Origin: Enhydrobacter aerosaccus
Lineage (GTDB): Bacteria; Pseudomonadota; Alphaproteobacteria; Reyranellales; Reyranellaceae
Length of the DNA stretch: 64,000 nucleotides
Assembly (NCBI GenBank): GCA_903832005.1
Contig: CAIKZO010000044.1
Coordinates: 1-64,000, forward strand
Direction of reading: 5' to 3'
Shown here: positions 51,853-60,223 of the stretch, piece by piece
Layout: every line of letters starts with the position of its first letter
Numbering within the stretch: position 1 is the first letter of the stretch
Notes under the pieces: generated by a model
What the model saw: the letters and a program-made list of their open reading frames with translations, nothing else
Told to the model about the DNA's origin: nothing
The model's database searches: none
Program-made: the position numbers and the translations under genes

Positions 51853-53100
51853 TCACGTGCTCTCGTTCGACAGCACGTCGCCGAACAGCGCCCACTTGGC
51901 GCCGTCGAACTTGGCCAGGCGCACCGACTGGATGGGATAGAAGTCGGTCGGGCTGGTGTTGATGGTGATGCCGGGCAGCAGCAGCGGCACCTGCAGGTGC
52001 TTCATGCTGGCGGCCTGCTTCATCAGGTTGGCGCGCGTCAGCTCGTCGCCGCACTGCGTCAGCACATGGCGCATCGTGGCCGACACGGCATAGGCGTAGA
52101 CGTTGCCCGAATCGTCGGGGTTGGCGTCGGGCTGGTACTTCTTCATCCAGGCCAGCCATTCCTTGAAATCGGCGTCGCCCGCCCACTGCGGGTCGGTCGC
52201 GTCCTTGAGGTACGCCGCCGTCATCACGCCGGTGCTGGCGTCGAAGCCCGCGGGCTTCAGCACGGCGGCAACCGAAGCCGAGACGTTGGCGAGATACTGC
52301 ACCGGCTTCCACTGCAGGTCGGCCACCTTGCGGATCGCTTGTGCTGCGGCCTTGGGCGCGCCGTCGTTGAAGAAGACGTTGGCGCCCGAGTTCTTGATCT
52401 GGATGATCTGCGAATCGACGGTCGGATCGGTCACCTCGTAGCTCACCTTCGCGGTGACGAGGTGCTGGTTCTCCTTGCCCAGCCCGTCGAGGAAGCCGCC
52501 GGAGTAATCCTTACCGCTATCGTCGTTCTGGTAGAGGATGCCGACACGCATGTCCTTGAGATTGTCCTTGAACAGCGAGAGCGCGTGCTTGGCGTAGATC
52601 GCGCCTTCGGTGTGGTAGTCGGGCTGCCAGCCCATCGTCCACGGGAACTCCTTGGGCATGCCCCACTTCGAAGCGCCGGTCGCGACGAAGAGCTGCGGCA
52701 CCTTCTTCTGGTTGAGGTACTTCTGCACCACCGTATTGGTGGGCGTGCCGAGCAGCTGGTAGATCGCGAAGACCTGGTCGTCCTCGACCAGCTTGCGCAC
52801 CATCTCGACGGTCTTGGGCGGTTGGAAGCCGTCGTCGTAGGTGATGAAGTTCACCTTGCGGCCGTTCACGCCGCCGGTGTCGTTCACCATGTTCCAGTAG
52901 GCGGTGATCGCCTTGCCGATCGTGCCGTAGGCCGACAGCGGCCCCGAGTAGGGGTTGGTGTGGCCGAGCTTGATTTCCTTGTCGGTGGCGCCCGCGTCGT
53001 ACTTCTTCTGGGCGTAACCAATGCGCGGAGCGGACAACAGGCCCGTGAGGGCGAACGCAGCACTACCAGCCGCAAAAGCGCGGCGATTGATCTTGACCAT
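51853..53100 (-). CDS. Branched-chain-type ABC receptor (Peripla_BP_6)
   Basis: The 415-residue protein has a Tat-like leader (NRRAFAAGSAAFALTGLLSAPRIGYA) and then DKEIKLGHTNPYSGPLSAYGTIGKAITAYWNMVNDTGGVNGRKV, the typical opening of Liv-type receptors. VGILYQNDDSGKDYSGGFLDGLG begins the second lobe. Such receptors bind branched-chain amino acids, amides or aromatic acids. No LivH/M/G/F genes are adjacent, so it is an orphan. ribA ends 28 bases upstream on the same strand, but functional linkage is not evident. Confidence 0.88.
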   Translation of the reverse strand: MVKINRRAFAAGSAAFALTGLLSAPRIGYAQKKYDAGATDKEIKLGHTNPYSGPLSAYGTIGKAITAYWNMVNDTGGVNGRKVNFITYDDGFQPPKTVEMVRKLVEDDQVFAIYQLLGTPTNTVVQKYLNQKKVPQLFVATGASKWGMPKEFPWTMGWQPDYHTEGAIYAKHALSLFKDNLKDMRVGILYQNDDSGKDYSGGFLDGLGKENQHLVTAKVSYEVTDPTVDSQIIQIKNSGANVFFNDGAPKAAAQAIRKVADLQWKPVQYLANVSASVAAVLKPAGFDASTGVMTAAYLKDATDPQWAGDADFKEWLAWMKKYQPDANPDDSGNVYAYAVSATMRHVLTQCGDELTRANLMKQAASMKHLQVPLLLPGITINTSPTDFYPIQSVRLAKFDGAKWALFGDVLSNEST

Positions 53101-53127
53101 GATGTTTCCTCCAACGACGACTTTTTA

Positions 53128-54300
53128 TTAGAGCAGGTGACCGGCTCTTTCGGCTTTCGTACGCAGGTAATTCTCGTTGTGCCCGTTCGCGGGGAAGGAG
53201 TGCGCGACCCTCTCGGCGACTTCGATGCCGTGGCGCGTCAGCCCGCTGATCTTCTCCGGATTGTTGGTCATCAGCCGCACGCGCTTGATGCCCATGCGTT
53301 GCAGCATCGTGGCTGCCGGCGCGTAGATCCGCTCGTCGGCGTCGAAGCCCAATTGCTCGTTGGCGTCGATCGTGTCGAAGCCGTCGTCCTGCAATTCGTA
53401 GGCGCGCAGCTTATTCACCAGGCCGATGCCGCGGCCTTCCTGCGCGAGATACAGCAGCACGCCCGATCCCTGCTTGGCGATCTCGGCGATGGCGCTGCGC
53501 AGCTGGATGCCGCAATCGCAGCGCAGCGAACCCAGCAGGTCGCCGGTGAAACATTCGGAGTGGAGGCGGATCAGCACCGGCTCGACCGGATTGATCTCGC
53601 CCACGACGATGGCGAGATGCTCCTTGCCGCCGTCGCTCGGACGCCAGGCGAGGATGCGCGTGTTCTCCGCGCCCTCGAGCGGGACCCTCGCCTGCGCCAC
53701 CTGCTGCAGGTTGCGCGCGGCGGTCTCCTCGTAGTCGAGCACGTCGGTCGCATCGACGTAGATCAAATCCTGGTCGCGCGCCCAGTCGTGACGCTTGTTG
53801 CCGGGATCGGCGCTGAGAGGTCCCAGCACCACCGCGGGCAGCAGGCGGGCCAGCTTGGCCAATTCGATCGCGGTTCGGGCGATCACGGGTGCGTGACTGG
53901 CGACAGGGCGCGACAAATGGCGCAACGCCACATGGCGGCCCGCACCCTCTGCCTCGTGCGGCCGCAGGATGATGTCGACCGGCACGCCCTCGGGCAGGTC
54001 GAGCGTGATCGGCATGTTCGTCTGGCCCATGCCGCCGGCGATATGGGGTGGGATTTCCATGCCGATCGCCTCGGCGCGACGCCGTGTGGTGACCAGAACA
54101 GGGGCCTCCTGGGCCAGCCCCTGCAGGCGTTGCAGGGCGTGCGCGTTGCAGGATTCCGCGGCGATCACCAGCCCGCCGGAACCGTCATTTCCACGCAACA
54201 CGACGATTCCCCCGCGCCGCAGCTCCGCCAAGGCGCGCTCGACGGCCGCCAAGGATGTCGGCGATACGACAGTAGGGTTATTTACAGGACCCGGACCCAT
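53128..54300 (-). CDS. ribA: GTP cyclohydrolase II with degenerate N-terminal RibB-like domain
   Basis: The C-terminal half has the zinc-binding SECFTGDLLGSLRCDCGIQL and the LAQEGRGIGLVNKLRAYELQD catalytic block, plus the GLTRHGIEV C-terminus, so GTP cyclohydrolase II (first step of riboflavin synthesis) is secure. The N-terminal half (residues about 20-190) follows the RibB fold, with LRRGGIVVLRGNDGSGGLVIAAES, but the acidic DxDRENEGD motif of active dihydroxybutanone-phosphate synthase is gone, so it is probably structural. Total length 390 is normal for such alphaproteobacterial fusions. No FMN riboswitch is possible in the 39-base gap to the divergent response regulator. Confidence 0.9.
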   Translation of the reverse strand: MGPGPVNNPTVVSPTSLAAVERALAELRRGGIVVLRGNDGSGGLVIAAESCNAHALQRLQGLAQEAPVLVTTRRRAEAIGMEIPPHIAGGMGQTNMPITLDLPEGVPVDIILRPHEAEGAGRHVALRHLSRPVASHAPVIARTAIELAKLARLLPAVVLGPLSADPGNKRHDWARDQDLIYVDATDVLDYEETAARNLQQVAQARVPLEGAENTRILAWRPSDGGKEHLAIVVGEINPVEPVLIRLHSECFTGDLLGSLRCDCGIQLRSAIAEIAKQGSGVLLYLAQEGRGIGLVNKLRAYELQDDGFDTIDANEQLGFDADERIYAPAATMLQRMGIKRVRLMTNNPEKISGLTRHGIEVAERVAHSFPANGHNENYLRTKAERAGHLL

Positions 54301-54339
54301 GCTTTCTTCTTAGCATGGCGGGGCTTAAAGTAGATACCC

Positions 54340-55062
54340 ATGGACACCTCAGTCACGACCGCCGCCGCAGTGAACAACCGCGGAAAGAAAATCCTCCTGG
54401 TCGACGACGATCAGGCGTTGCGGACCGTCCTGGCCGAGCAGCTCGACCTCTATGACGGCTTCACGACCATCCAGGTCGGTACCGCCGCCGAGGGTCTCGA
54501 GAAGGCCAAGCTCGCCCACTACGACGCCGTGCTGCTCGACATCGGCCTGCCCGACATGGACGGCCGCGAGCTGTGCAAGCTGATGCGCCGCCAGGGCGTG
54601 CGCGCGCCGGTCATCATGCTGACGGCGGCCGACAGCGACGCCGACACGATCCTCGGCCTCGAGTCCGGCGCCAACGACTATGTCACCAAGCCGTTCCGCA
54701 TCAACGTGCTGCTCGCCCGCCTGCGCGCCCACCTGCGCCAGCACGAGCGCAGCGAGGACGCGGTCATGGCGATCGGCCCCTACGAGTTCCATCCCGCCGC
54801 CAAGGTGCTGATGGAGAAGGGCGGCAAGAAGAAGGTGCGGCTCACCGACAAGGAAGCCTCGATCCTGAAGTACCTGTTCCGTGCCGGCGACCGGCCGGTG
54901 GCGCGCGACGTGCTGCTGAACGAGGTGTGGGGCTACAACGCTGGCGTCACCACGCACACGCTCGAGACCCACATCTATCGCCTGCGCCAGAAAATCGAGA
55001 AGGATCCCGCGGCCTCCACGATCCTGATCACCGATCGCGGCGGCTATCGTCTGCAGCCTTAG
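54340..55062 (+). CDS. OmpR/PhoB-type response regulator
   Basis: The 240-residue regulator has a receiver domain with acidic pocket D22-D24, phosphoacceptor D67 in AVLLDIGLPDMDG and the lysine of VTKPFR. A C-terminal winged helix follows (LTDKEASILKYLFRAGDRPVARDVLLNEVWGYNAGVTTHTLETHIYRLRQKIE). No histidine kinase gene is near, so it is an orphan whose kinase lies elsewhere. It is divergent from ribA with only 39 bases between, which makes shared or overlapping promoter control likely. Confidence 0.92.
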   Translation: MDTSVTTAAAVNNRGKKILLVDDDQALRTVLAEQLDLYDGFTTIQVGTAAEGLEKAKLAHYDAVLLDIGLPDMDGRELCKLMRRQGVRAPVIMLTAADSDADTILGLESGANDYVTKPFRINVLLARLRAHLRQHERSEDAVMAIGPYEFHPAAKVLMEKGGKKKVRLTDKEASILKYLFRAGDRPVARDVLLNEVWGYNAGVTTHTLETHIYRLRQKIEKDPAASTILITDRGGYRLQP

Positions 55063-55079
55063 AGAGTGGGACTCTGCCC

Positions 55080-55465
55080 GTCGTCCTGAGCGTAGCGAAG
55101 GACCTCACGCCAATCCCACACTCGGCATTAGATCGCGAAATTCCGGATTGAGTGTTCGAACAAGTTCGTTCTTTCGCTCACGTCTCCAGCCTTTGAGTTG
55201 TTTTTCACGCACGATCGCGTCGGCTGGATTGTCGTATTCTTCCGTGTAGACGAGGCGCGTCACGCGATATTGCTTGGCGAAGAGACTGCCCTTGCCGGAT
55301 CGATGCTCTGCAGACGGTTTTCCAGGTTGTTGGTGACGCCGATATACATCGCATTACCGGAGGCGCTGGCCAGGATGTAGACCCAGAATTGGCGATTGCC
55401 CATGAACTCGGCGGATAAGCCGTGTCTGTGGCGAATGTGAGGTCCTTCGCTGCGCTCAGGACGAC
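55080..55465. mobile_element. Candidate GIY-YIG element bounded by inverted repeats
   Basis: Arms of 29 bases at 55080-55108 (beginning GTCGTCCTGAGCG) and 55437-55465 are inverted copies with one mismatch, and they enclose a single GIY-YIG endonuclease gene. The same arms without a gene occur at 51685-51773. The element could be a nuclease-carrying repeat that spreads by cutting, or simply a gene caught between common intergenic repeats. No target-site duplication was identified. Confidence 0.5.
55105..55403 (-). pseudogene. Small GIY-YIG endonuclease (UPF0213/YhbQ-like), frameshifted
   Basis: The frame from ATG 55403 gives MGNRQFWVYILASASGNAMYIGVTNNLENRL, the GIY-YIG core with Y-I-L and Y-I-G motifs. 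About 30 codons in, the frame changes. The rest of the domain, HRSGKGSLFAKQYRVTRLVYTEEY...EKQLKGWRRERKNELV, continues in another frame to the stop at 55105. One base added near 55308-55312 restores a protein of about 98 residues with the catalytic arginine and glutamate positions intact. The stop lies at the inner edge of the left inverted repeat. Family members are single-domain nucleases of uncertain role. Confidence 0.75.
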
Positions 55466-55532
55466 AAGGGCAAGTCTTGTCATCGCCATCCGAAAAGCCC
55501 ATTTTTAAGTCAATCGACGACAGGAGGCACCG

Positions 55533-56600
55533 ATGTCCACCCAGCGTTTGTACGCGTTGCCGGTCGAGCTGACCGAGTGGAAGTTCGACGGCGCCACCGA
55601 GATCGCCTTCAACTGGGAATATGACGACGGCTCGTCGTCGCTGCTCGAGCTCTATGAAAAGGGCAAGCAGCAGCAGTGGGACGCGAGCACGCGTCTCGAC
55701 TGGAGCCTCCAGCTCAATCCCGACAATCCGATGGAGCTGAAGGACGAGGCGATCTCGATCTACGGCACCGAGTATTGGAACAAGATGAACGAGAAGGAGC
55801 GGGCGTGGCTGCGCCTGCAGCTTCAGTCGAGCTCGATCAGCCAGTTCATGCACGGCGAGCAGGGCGCCTTGATCGCCAGCGCCAAGATCGTCGGCACCGT
55901 GCCCGACATGAATGCCAAGTTCTATGCCGCCACGCAGGTGATGGACGAGGCGCGTCACGTCGAAGCTTATAAGCGGCTGCTGCACGAGAAGTTCAAGGTC
56001 GCCTATCCGATCAATCCGGCGCTGAAGTCGCTGCTCGAGCAGACGCTGACCGACCGGCGTTGGGACATGACCTATCTCGGCATGCAGGTGCTGATCGAAG
56101 GGCTGGCGCTGGCCGCCTTCCAGTCGATCCGCGACAAGGCAGGCAACACGCTCGCGGGCGCGGTCAACGCTTATGTCATGCAGGACGAGGCGCGGCACGT
56201 CTCGTTCGGGCGACTTGCGCTCCGCGAATACTATCCGCATCTCAGCGATGCCGAGCGCGACGAGCGCGAGGAGTTCGTGGTCGAGGCGCTGTACTTCATG
56301 CGCGACCGCTTCAACCAGTCCGAGGTCTGGAGCCGGCTCGGCCTGCCGCAGAAGGCGCTCGACGAGATCCACTACAATTCCAAGCAGATGAACTCGTTCC
56401 GCAGCCGTCTCTTCAGCCGCGTCGTGCCCACCGTGAAGGACATCGGCCTGTGGGGTCCGAGGGTGCAGAAGGCCTTCGCCGAGATGGGCGTGATGGACTT
56501 CGCCAAGGTCAATGTCGCGGAAGTGCTGGAGAACGACGGCAAGGTGGCCGAGGAGTTCGACAAGAAGATGTTCGTCGATAAGGCTATTGCGGCCGAATAG
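55533..56600 (+). CDS. Ferritin-like diiron oxygenase, first of two paralogues
   Basis: The 355-residue all-helical protein has a full set of diiron ligands: E109 in HGEQGAL, E139-x2-H142 in DEARHVEAY, E189 in LIEGLAL and E219-x2-H222 in QDEARHVSFG. The pattern E, ExxH, E, ExxH is that of R2-like and AurF-like oxygenases and ribonucleotide reductase small subunits; no radical tyrosine assignment is possible by eye. It lacks a large-subunit partner, so an oxygenase or desaturase role is more likely than nucleotide reduction. An FNR/2Fe-2S reductase at 60224-61249 is the probable electron donor. GGAGG lies seven bases before the ATG. Confidence 0.85.
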   Translation: MSTQRLYALPVELTEWKFDGATEIAFNWEYDDGSSSLLELYEKGKQQQWDASTRLDWSLQLNPDNPMELKDEAISIYGTEYWNKMNEKERAWLRLQLQSSSISQFMHGEQGALIASAKIVGTVPDMNAKFYAATQVMDEARHVEAYKRLLHEKFKVAYPINPALKSLLEQTLTDRRWDMTYLGMQVLIEGLALAAFQSIRDKAGNTLAGAVNAYVMQDEARHVSFGRLALREYYPHLSDAERDEREEFVVEALYFMRDRFNQSEVWSRLGLPQKALDEIHYNSKQMNSFRSRLFSRVVPTVKDIGLWGPRVQKAFAEMGVMDFAKVNVAEVLENDGKVAEEFDKKMFVDKAIAAE

Positions 56601-56709
56601 GCTGGGCAGATAGCACGACGATCACCAGCAGCGACGGCTAAAGTGCTCAACAATGAGTGGCGAGAAAGGCAGCGAACGGCACTTTCCGATGACCCTCTTT
56701 GGGCCCGAT

Positions 56710-58425
56710 CTAGTGAGCATGTTGCGCCAGCACGAGTGCTGCCTCGAAATTGTCGGCAAACCGTAAATTGGGTTGATCGCTCTCGAAGCCCATCGACGTA
56801 AGCACTGTTTTCAGCGAAGGGCGGATGCCGGAGGCGATCACGGATATTTTGCGCGACCTGCACTGTTGGACGAACTCTCCTAACGCAGCTGCACCCGTCG
56901 CGTCGATCATGGGAACCTCGCGCATACGAAGTATGAAGACGCGCGGGGACACGACGATGTTGTCGAGCACATCGGACAATCGACCGGCCGAACCGAAGAA
57001 GAGCGGCCCGCGAAGTTCATAGACCTCCACGCCGTCCGGCAGATTTGCTCGTTGGCTATACTGAGTGTGGGGTTCCTCGAAGTCGTCAGCGTCTTCTTCG
57101 ATGAGTTGGATTCCCTGCTGCACCGATACAAGTTCTGCCATTCGGTGCATGAATAGAATTGCGGCGAGAACGACGCCGACCTCAATCGCCACGGTCAGGT
57201 CAACGAGGACGGTTAGTCCAAAGGTCAAAACGAGGACGACGCGATCGCCGAACGGGGCGCGCATGAGGCGCCGGAATTTGTGAATTTCGCTCATGTTCCA
57301 CGCCACGATTACAAGCACTGCTCCAAGGCTGGCCAGCGGTACGAAGACCGCAAGCGGTGCAAGTAGAAGCATGAAAAGCAGAACGAACGCGGCGTGCAGC
57401 ATTCCGGCAACGGGCGACCGCGCGCCTGATTTAATGTTGGTCGCAGTACGTGCGATGGCTCCGGTCGCCGGCATCCCGCCGAAAAAAGCCGATGCCATAT
57501 TTGCAACGCCTTGCGCGACAAGCTCGCAATTCGAACGATGCCTCCTCCCGGTCATGCCGTCGGCAACAACAGCGGAAAGAAGGCTTTCCACGCCCGCCAG
57601 GAACGCGATTGTGAATGCCGATGGCAAGAGATCGCGGAGCTTGGCCAAGGTGATGACTGGCAGGGACGGCATCGGCAGCGAGCTGGAAATCCCGCCGAAC
57701 TTCGAGCCGATCGTTTCCAGCGGCAGATGCAGGGCATAAACAGCCAGTGAGGCCGTCACGACGACAATCAAGAAGGCAGGCAGCTTTGGGGCGTAACGTC
57801 GAAGACCGACAATGACGACTAGGGCGCTGAAGGTGACGACGAGTGCTGAGACATTGAGCGTTGCACGCGCATTCCACAGCGCTTCCCACTGCTCGATAAA
57901 ACCGGCTGGGACTTTTTCGATTGAGAGCCCAAGCAGATCTTTAACCTGGCTAGAGAAAATGATGACGGCGATACCGGCCGTGAAGCCTGTCACAACTGGA
58001 CCCGGTATGTATTTGATCCACGTTCCCAATCGCGCAATGCCCGCGACAACGAGAAACGCGCCGGCCATAAGTGTGGCCAGCACAAGTCCATCGTAGCCAT
58101 GCCGTTGAATGACGTTGAACACGACGACCACGAATGCGCCCGTGGGGCCGCCGATTTGGAAGCGACTGCCGCCGAGTGCAGAAATCAGGAATCCAGCGAT
58201 GACGGCTGTGAGCAAACCCTTGTCAGGTGTTGCGCCTGACGCGATGGCAAGTGCCATCGCAAGCGGTAGAGCGACGATCGCTACGGTTACGCCGGCTATG
58301 GCATCACTCCGCAGGTCGTGAAAACCATAACCTTCACGCAAGACCGTGAAGAGCTTCGGAACAAAGAGCCGCCAAGCTGCAGCAGGGGGCCGCGCCCCGA
58401 GTTCGTTCTGAGTTGCCTCAGCCAT
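56710..58425 (-). CDS. SulP-family anion transporter with STAS domain
   Basis: The 571-residue protein has the SLC26/SulP membrane domain (residues about 25-430, with DAIAGVTVAIVALPLAMALAIASGATPDKGLLTAVIAGFLISALGGSRFQIGGPTGAF as its start) and a C-terminal STAS domain from about 455, including MIDATGAAALGEF. It moves sulphate, bicarbonate or carboxylates across the inner membrane. Start 58425 is fixed by GGAGG eight bases upstream and overlaps the XRE gene by eight bases. Codons are AT-richer than in the diiron genes on each side. Control by the upstream XRE protein is likely. Confidence 0.9.
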   Translation of the reverse strand: MAEATQNELGARPPAAAWRLFVPKLFTVLREGYGFHDLRSDAIAGVTVAIVALPLAMALAIASGATPDKGLLTAVIAGFLISALGGSRFQIGGPTGAFVVVVFNVIQRHGYDGLVLATLMAGAFLVVAGIARLGTWIKYIPGPVVTGFTAGIAVIIFSSQVKDLLGLSIEKVPAGFIEQWEALWNARATLNVSALVVTFSALVVIVGLRRYAPKLPAFLIVVVTASLAVYALHLPLETIGSKFGGISSSLPMPSLPVITLAKLRDLLPSAFTIAFLAGVESLLSAVVADGMTGRRHRSNCELVAQGVANMASAFFGGMPATGAIARTATNIKSGARSPVAGMLHAAFVLLFMLLLAPLAVFVPLASLGAVLVIVAWNMSEIHKFRRLMRAPFGDRVVLVLTFGLTVLVDLTVAIEVGVVLAAILFMHRMAELVSVQQGIQLIEEDADDFEEPHTQYSQRANLPDGVEVYELRGPLFFGSAGRLSDVLDNIVVSPRVFILRMREVPMIDATGAAALGEFVQQCRSRKISVIASGIRPSLKTVLTSMGFESDQPNLRFADNFEAALVLAQHAH

Positions 58426-58762
58426 TTTTGGGCCTCCGCTTTTCAAGCGCAAGGAGCGAAACCCGTTTGGGGGTCATCATCGAAGCAGGGTTCCGGGCTT
58501 TATGAGTAACCGGAGAGACGATTTTTAACCGAATGCCACGTCCCCCCATCGCGCTTACAGCATCTTCATTGATGAGCTCGATCCCGAGGCGTTCGAGAGC
58601 GGCAATTACTTTGGCGAGGCTATCAACCACTCCGCGCACAAGATTGTCGCTTGCTTCCATGCGCTGAATGGTTTGCACCGACACGTCCGCAGCATCGGCC
58701 AAGGTTTTCTGGTCGATGCCGATGAGAGCGCGAGCGGCGCGAAGTTGGCCCGCTGTCATCAT
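58418..58762 (-). CDS. XRE-family regulator coupled to the SulP gene
   Basis: The 114-residue protein has an N-terminal helix-turn-helix (TAGQLRAARALIGIDQKTLADAADVSVQTIQRMEAS) and a short helical C-terminus (LAKVIAALERLGIELINED) ending in a basic tail. XRE-SulP gene pairs recur in rhizobia, and the regulator presumably controls transporter expression and itself. It overlaps the SulP start. AT-rich sequence with a dyad lies upstream at 58824-58858. Confidence 0.85.
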   Translation of the reverse strand: MMTAGQLRAARALIGIDQKTLADAADVSVQTIQRMEASDNLVRGVVDSLAKVIAALERLGIELINEDAVSAMGGRGIRLKIVSPVTHKARNPASMMTPKRVSLLALEKRRPKNG

Positions 58763-58823
58763 GTTTTCAGTCCTTTGGCTACGAAACGCGCAAAGACTTT
58801 ATCATGTAAGTTCATATATAAAA

Positions 58824-58858
58824 CATGAATAATCGATGTTGAAACCATCATATTCATG
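58824..58858. promoter_or_regulatory. Dyad CATGAATA...TATTCATG upstream of the XRE gene
   Basis: Perfect 8-base inverted arms, 19 bases apart, in a very AT-rich spacer between divergent genes; GATG/CATC inner bases extend the symmetry. Another CATG lies at 58803-58806. Candidate operator for the XRE regulator; TATATAAAAC at 58815-58824 is a possible -10 region. Confidence 0.4.
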
Positions 58859-58996
58859 TCCATATAGCGGAGACATCAAATGGGTAGGGGTGGGGATTTG
58901 AGCCGAATCCGAGGATCGAGGGGACGTTCACTCCAGAATGCATTGCGGCCAAACCTCATACCGGATGGCCTCCGCGCTTCACGACGGACGAGAACG

Positions 58997-59809
58997 ATGA
59001 CCATTGAGACTCATGCGCCGCTTCAAATTCGGGAGCCTGATTCGTCACGCGATGAGCCAAGCGAACGCAGTCAGATGACGCTCATCGCGAAGTGCATGAA
59101 TGAATTCGGCCCAGTCGAAGTTCTGACCTATCAGAGCAACGGCTTGATTTTCTATTACCAGGGCGGCTTCTTTCAATCCGAGGCGGACAGCAACGGCATT
59201 AGCCTGGCTCCGCATATCCACGCCATTTACGGGTTGATCGCGCAATCCGAGGCGCGAGACGTTCTCATGATCGGCTGCGGCGGCGGAAGTCTGGGCACGA
59301 TGCTTTCCAAGGCGTCGATAAAGGTCACTATCGTCGACAAGAATCCGGCGTCATTTGAAATGGCGCGGGCTTATTTCTCGTTGCCATCTGTCGTCGACTG
59401 CCACGTTGACGATGGGAGGGGGTTCCTCCTCAAGAACGAGCATCGTTACGATGCGATCGTTCTTGATGCTTTTGACGGCGCCGATGTCCCAGAGCATTTG
59501 CAGACACTCGATTTCTTTCGATTGGCTGGCTCGCGGCTCCATCGGTCTCGCGGGTGTGTCTTTTCAAATCTGCTTGCCGAGCACGACTTGGACAAGAAAG
59601 CGGATCGGTATGCCGCAGTGGCTCGCCGCGCCTGGAACGAAGTAAGGATTCTCGATACGCAAGGCCTTATCTCGCGCAACACGCTCGTGATCGCGGGTGA
59701 CGTTTCGCGACTACGTAAGCCAGTGCTTCGCTTGCCCCCATTGATGTGCCGTGAAAAAATTTCATCGCTACTCGGCCAGATGGCGTTTCGTCCATGGCGC
59801 TATGACTGA
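58997..59809 (+). CDS. Spermidine-synthase-like methyltransferase-fold protein
   Basis: The 270-residue soluble protein has the SAM/decarboxy-SAM fold with DVLMIGCGGGSLGTML (motif I), TIVDKNPASFEMARAYF and YDAIVLDAFDGADVPEHL (motif for the adenine/amine side), as in spermidine-synthase-like enzymes of the fused or orphan type. True spermidine synthases have a conserved Asp pair for putrescine that is not clear here. ATG 58997 (MTIETHAPL) is chosen; the frame is open back to 58880 but those residues are arginine-rich. It is divergent from the XRE-SulP pair and AT-richer than the genome average, as if acquired with it. Confidence 0.75.
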   Translation: MTIETHAPLQIREPDSSRDEPSERSQMTLIAKCMNEFGPVEVLTYQSNGLIFYYQGGFFQSEADSNGISLAPHIHAIYGLIAQSEARDVLMIGCGGGSLGTMLSKASIKVTIVDKNPASFEMARAYFSLPSVVDCHVDDGRGFLLKNEHRYDAIVLDAFDGADVPEHLQTLDFFRLAGSRLHRSRGCVFSNLLAEHDLDKKADRYAAVARRAWNEVRILDTQGLISRNTLVIAGDVSRLRKPVLRLPPLMCREKISSLLGQMAFRPWRYD

Positions 59810-59890
59810 CCAACGTCGATGGTCATTATCGAAGGGCGCATTTGAAGCCGCGCATGGCTATGGTGGCTTGCAGACGCGGCCGGCGGTCGT

Positions 59891-60214
59891 TCACCAGCCG
59901 CCGCGATTGTCGCTGGTGTAGGACAGCAGGCGGCCGTCGCGGAAATCGAGCTGGGTGCGCGAGACCGAACCGCGTGCCGGCCCGTCCCATTCGACGGTGG
60001 AGACTTGGGCCGTGTCGGGACCGTTCGGCGTCACTTGGCTGCCCGGGCATCCCATGACGGTCTTGGCCTCGTCGTAGGTCATGCCGCGCTTCAGGCTGGC
60101 GAGCTTGTCGGCACTTGCCCCGCAGCTCGACGCGCATCCCGTCGTCGAGGCGCCGGCCGCAAGCACGATCAGCAGCGAGAGGGGCAACAGCGAGACGGGA
60201 GCGAGCAGCTTCAT
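59891..60214 (-). CDS. SmpA/BamE-like lipoprotein
   Basis: The 107-residue protein has a hydrophobic leader with a lipobox-like STTGC (cysteine at about residue 27), then LASLKRGMTYDEAKTVMGCPGSQVTPNG, the small alpha-beta module found in BamE/SmpA and beta-lactamase-inhibitor-like proteins. It ends in aromatic strands (TQLDFRDGRLLSYT). It is probably anchored in a membrane facing the periplasm. It lies ten bases downstream of the reductase gene on the same strand, which may be chance. Confidence 0.7.
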   Translation of the reverse strand: MKLLAPVSLLPLSLLIVLAAGASTTGCASSCGASADKLASLKRGMTYDEAKTVMGCPGSQVTPNGPDTAQVSTVEWDGPARGSVSRTQLDFRDGRLLSYTSDNRGGW

Positions 60215-60223
60215 GGGTGCCTC

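Noticed and set aside
51670-54333. 887-codon forward frame opposite the receptor and ribA genes
   Set aside because: Starts with translated dispersed repeat and then runs antisense to two well-supported genes.
55533-56600. Ribonucleotide reductase small subunit
   Set aside because: Iron ligands fit, but there is no large subunit, two paralogues exist and an FNR-type reductase is linked; oxygenase is the better reading.
59891-60137. Overlapping antisense/alternative frames at the lipoprotein gene
   Set aside because: The lipoprotein frame has leader, lipobox-like cysteine and a known small domain; the others have none.
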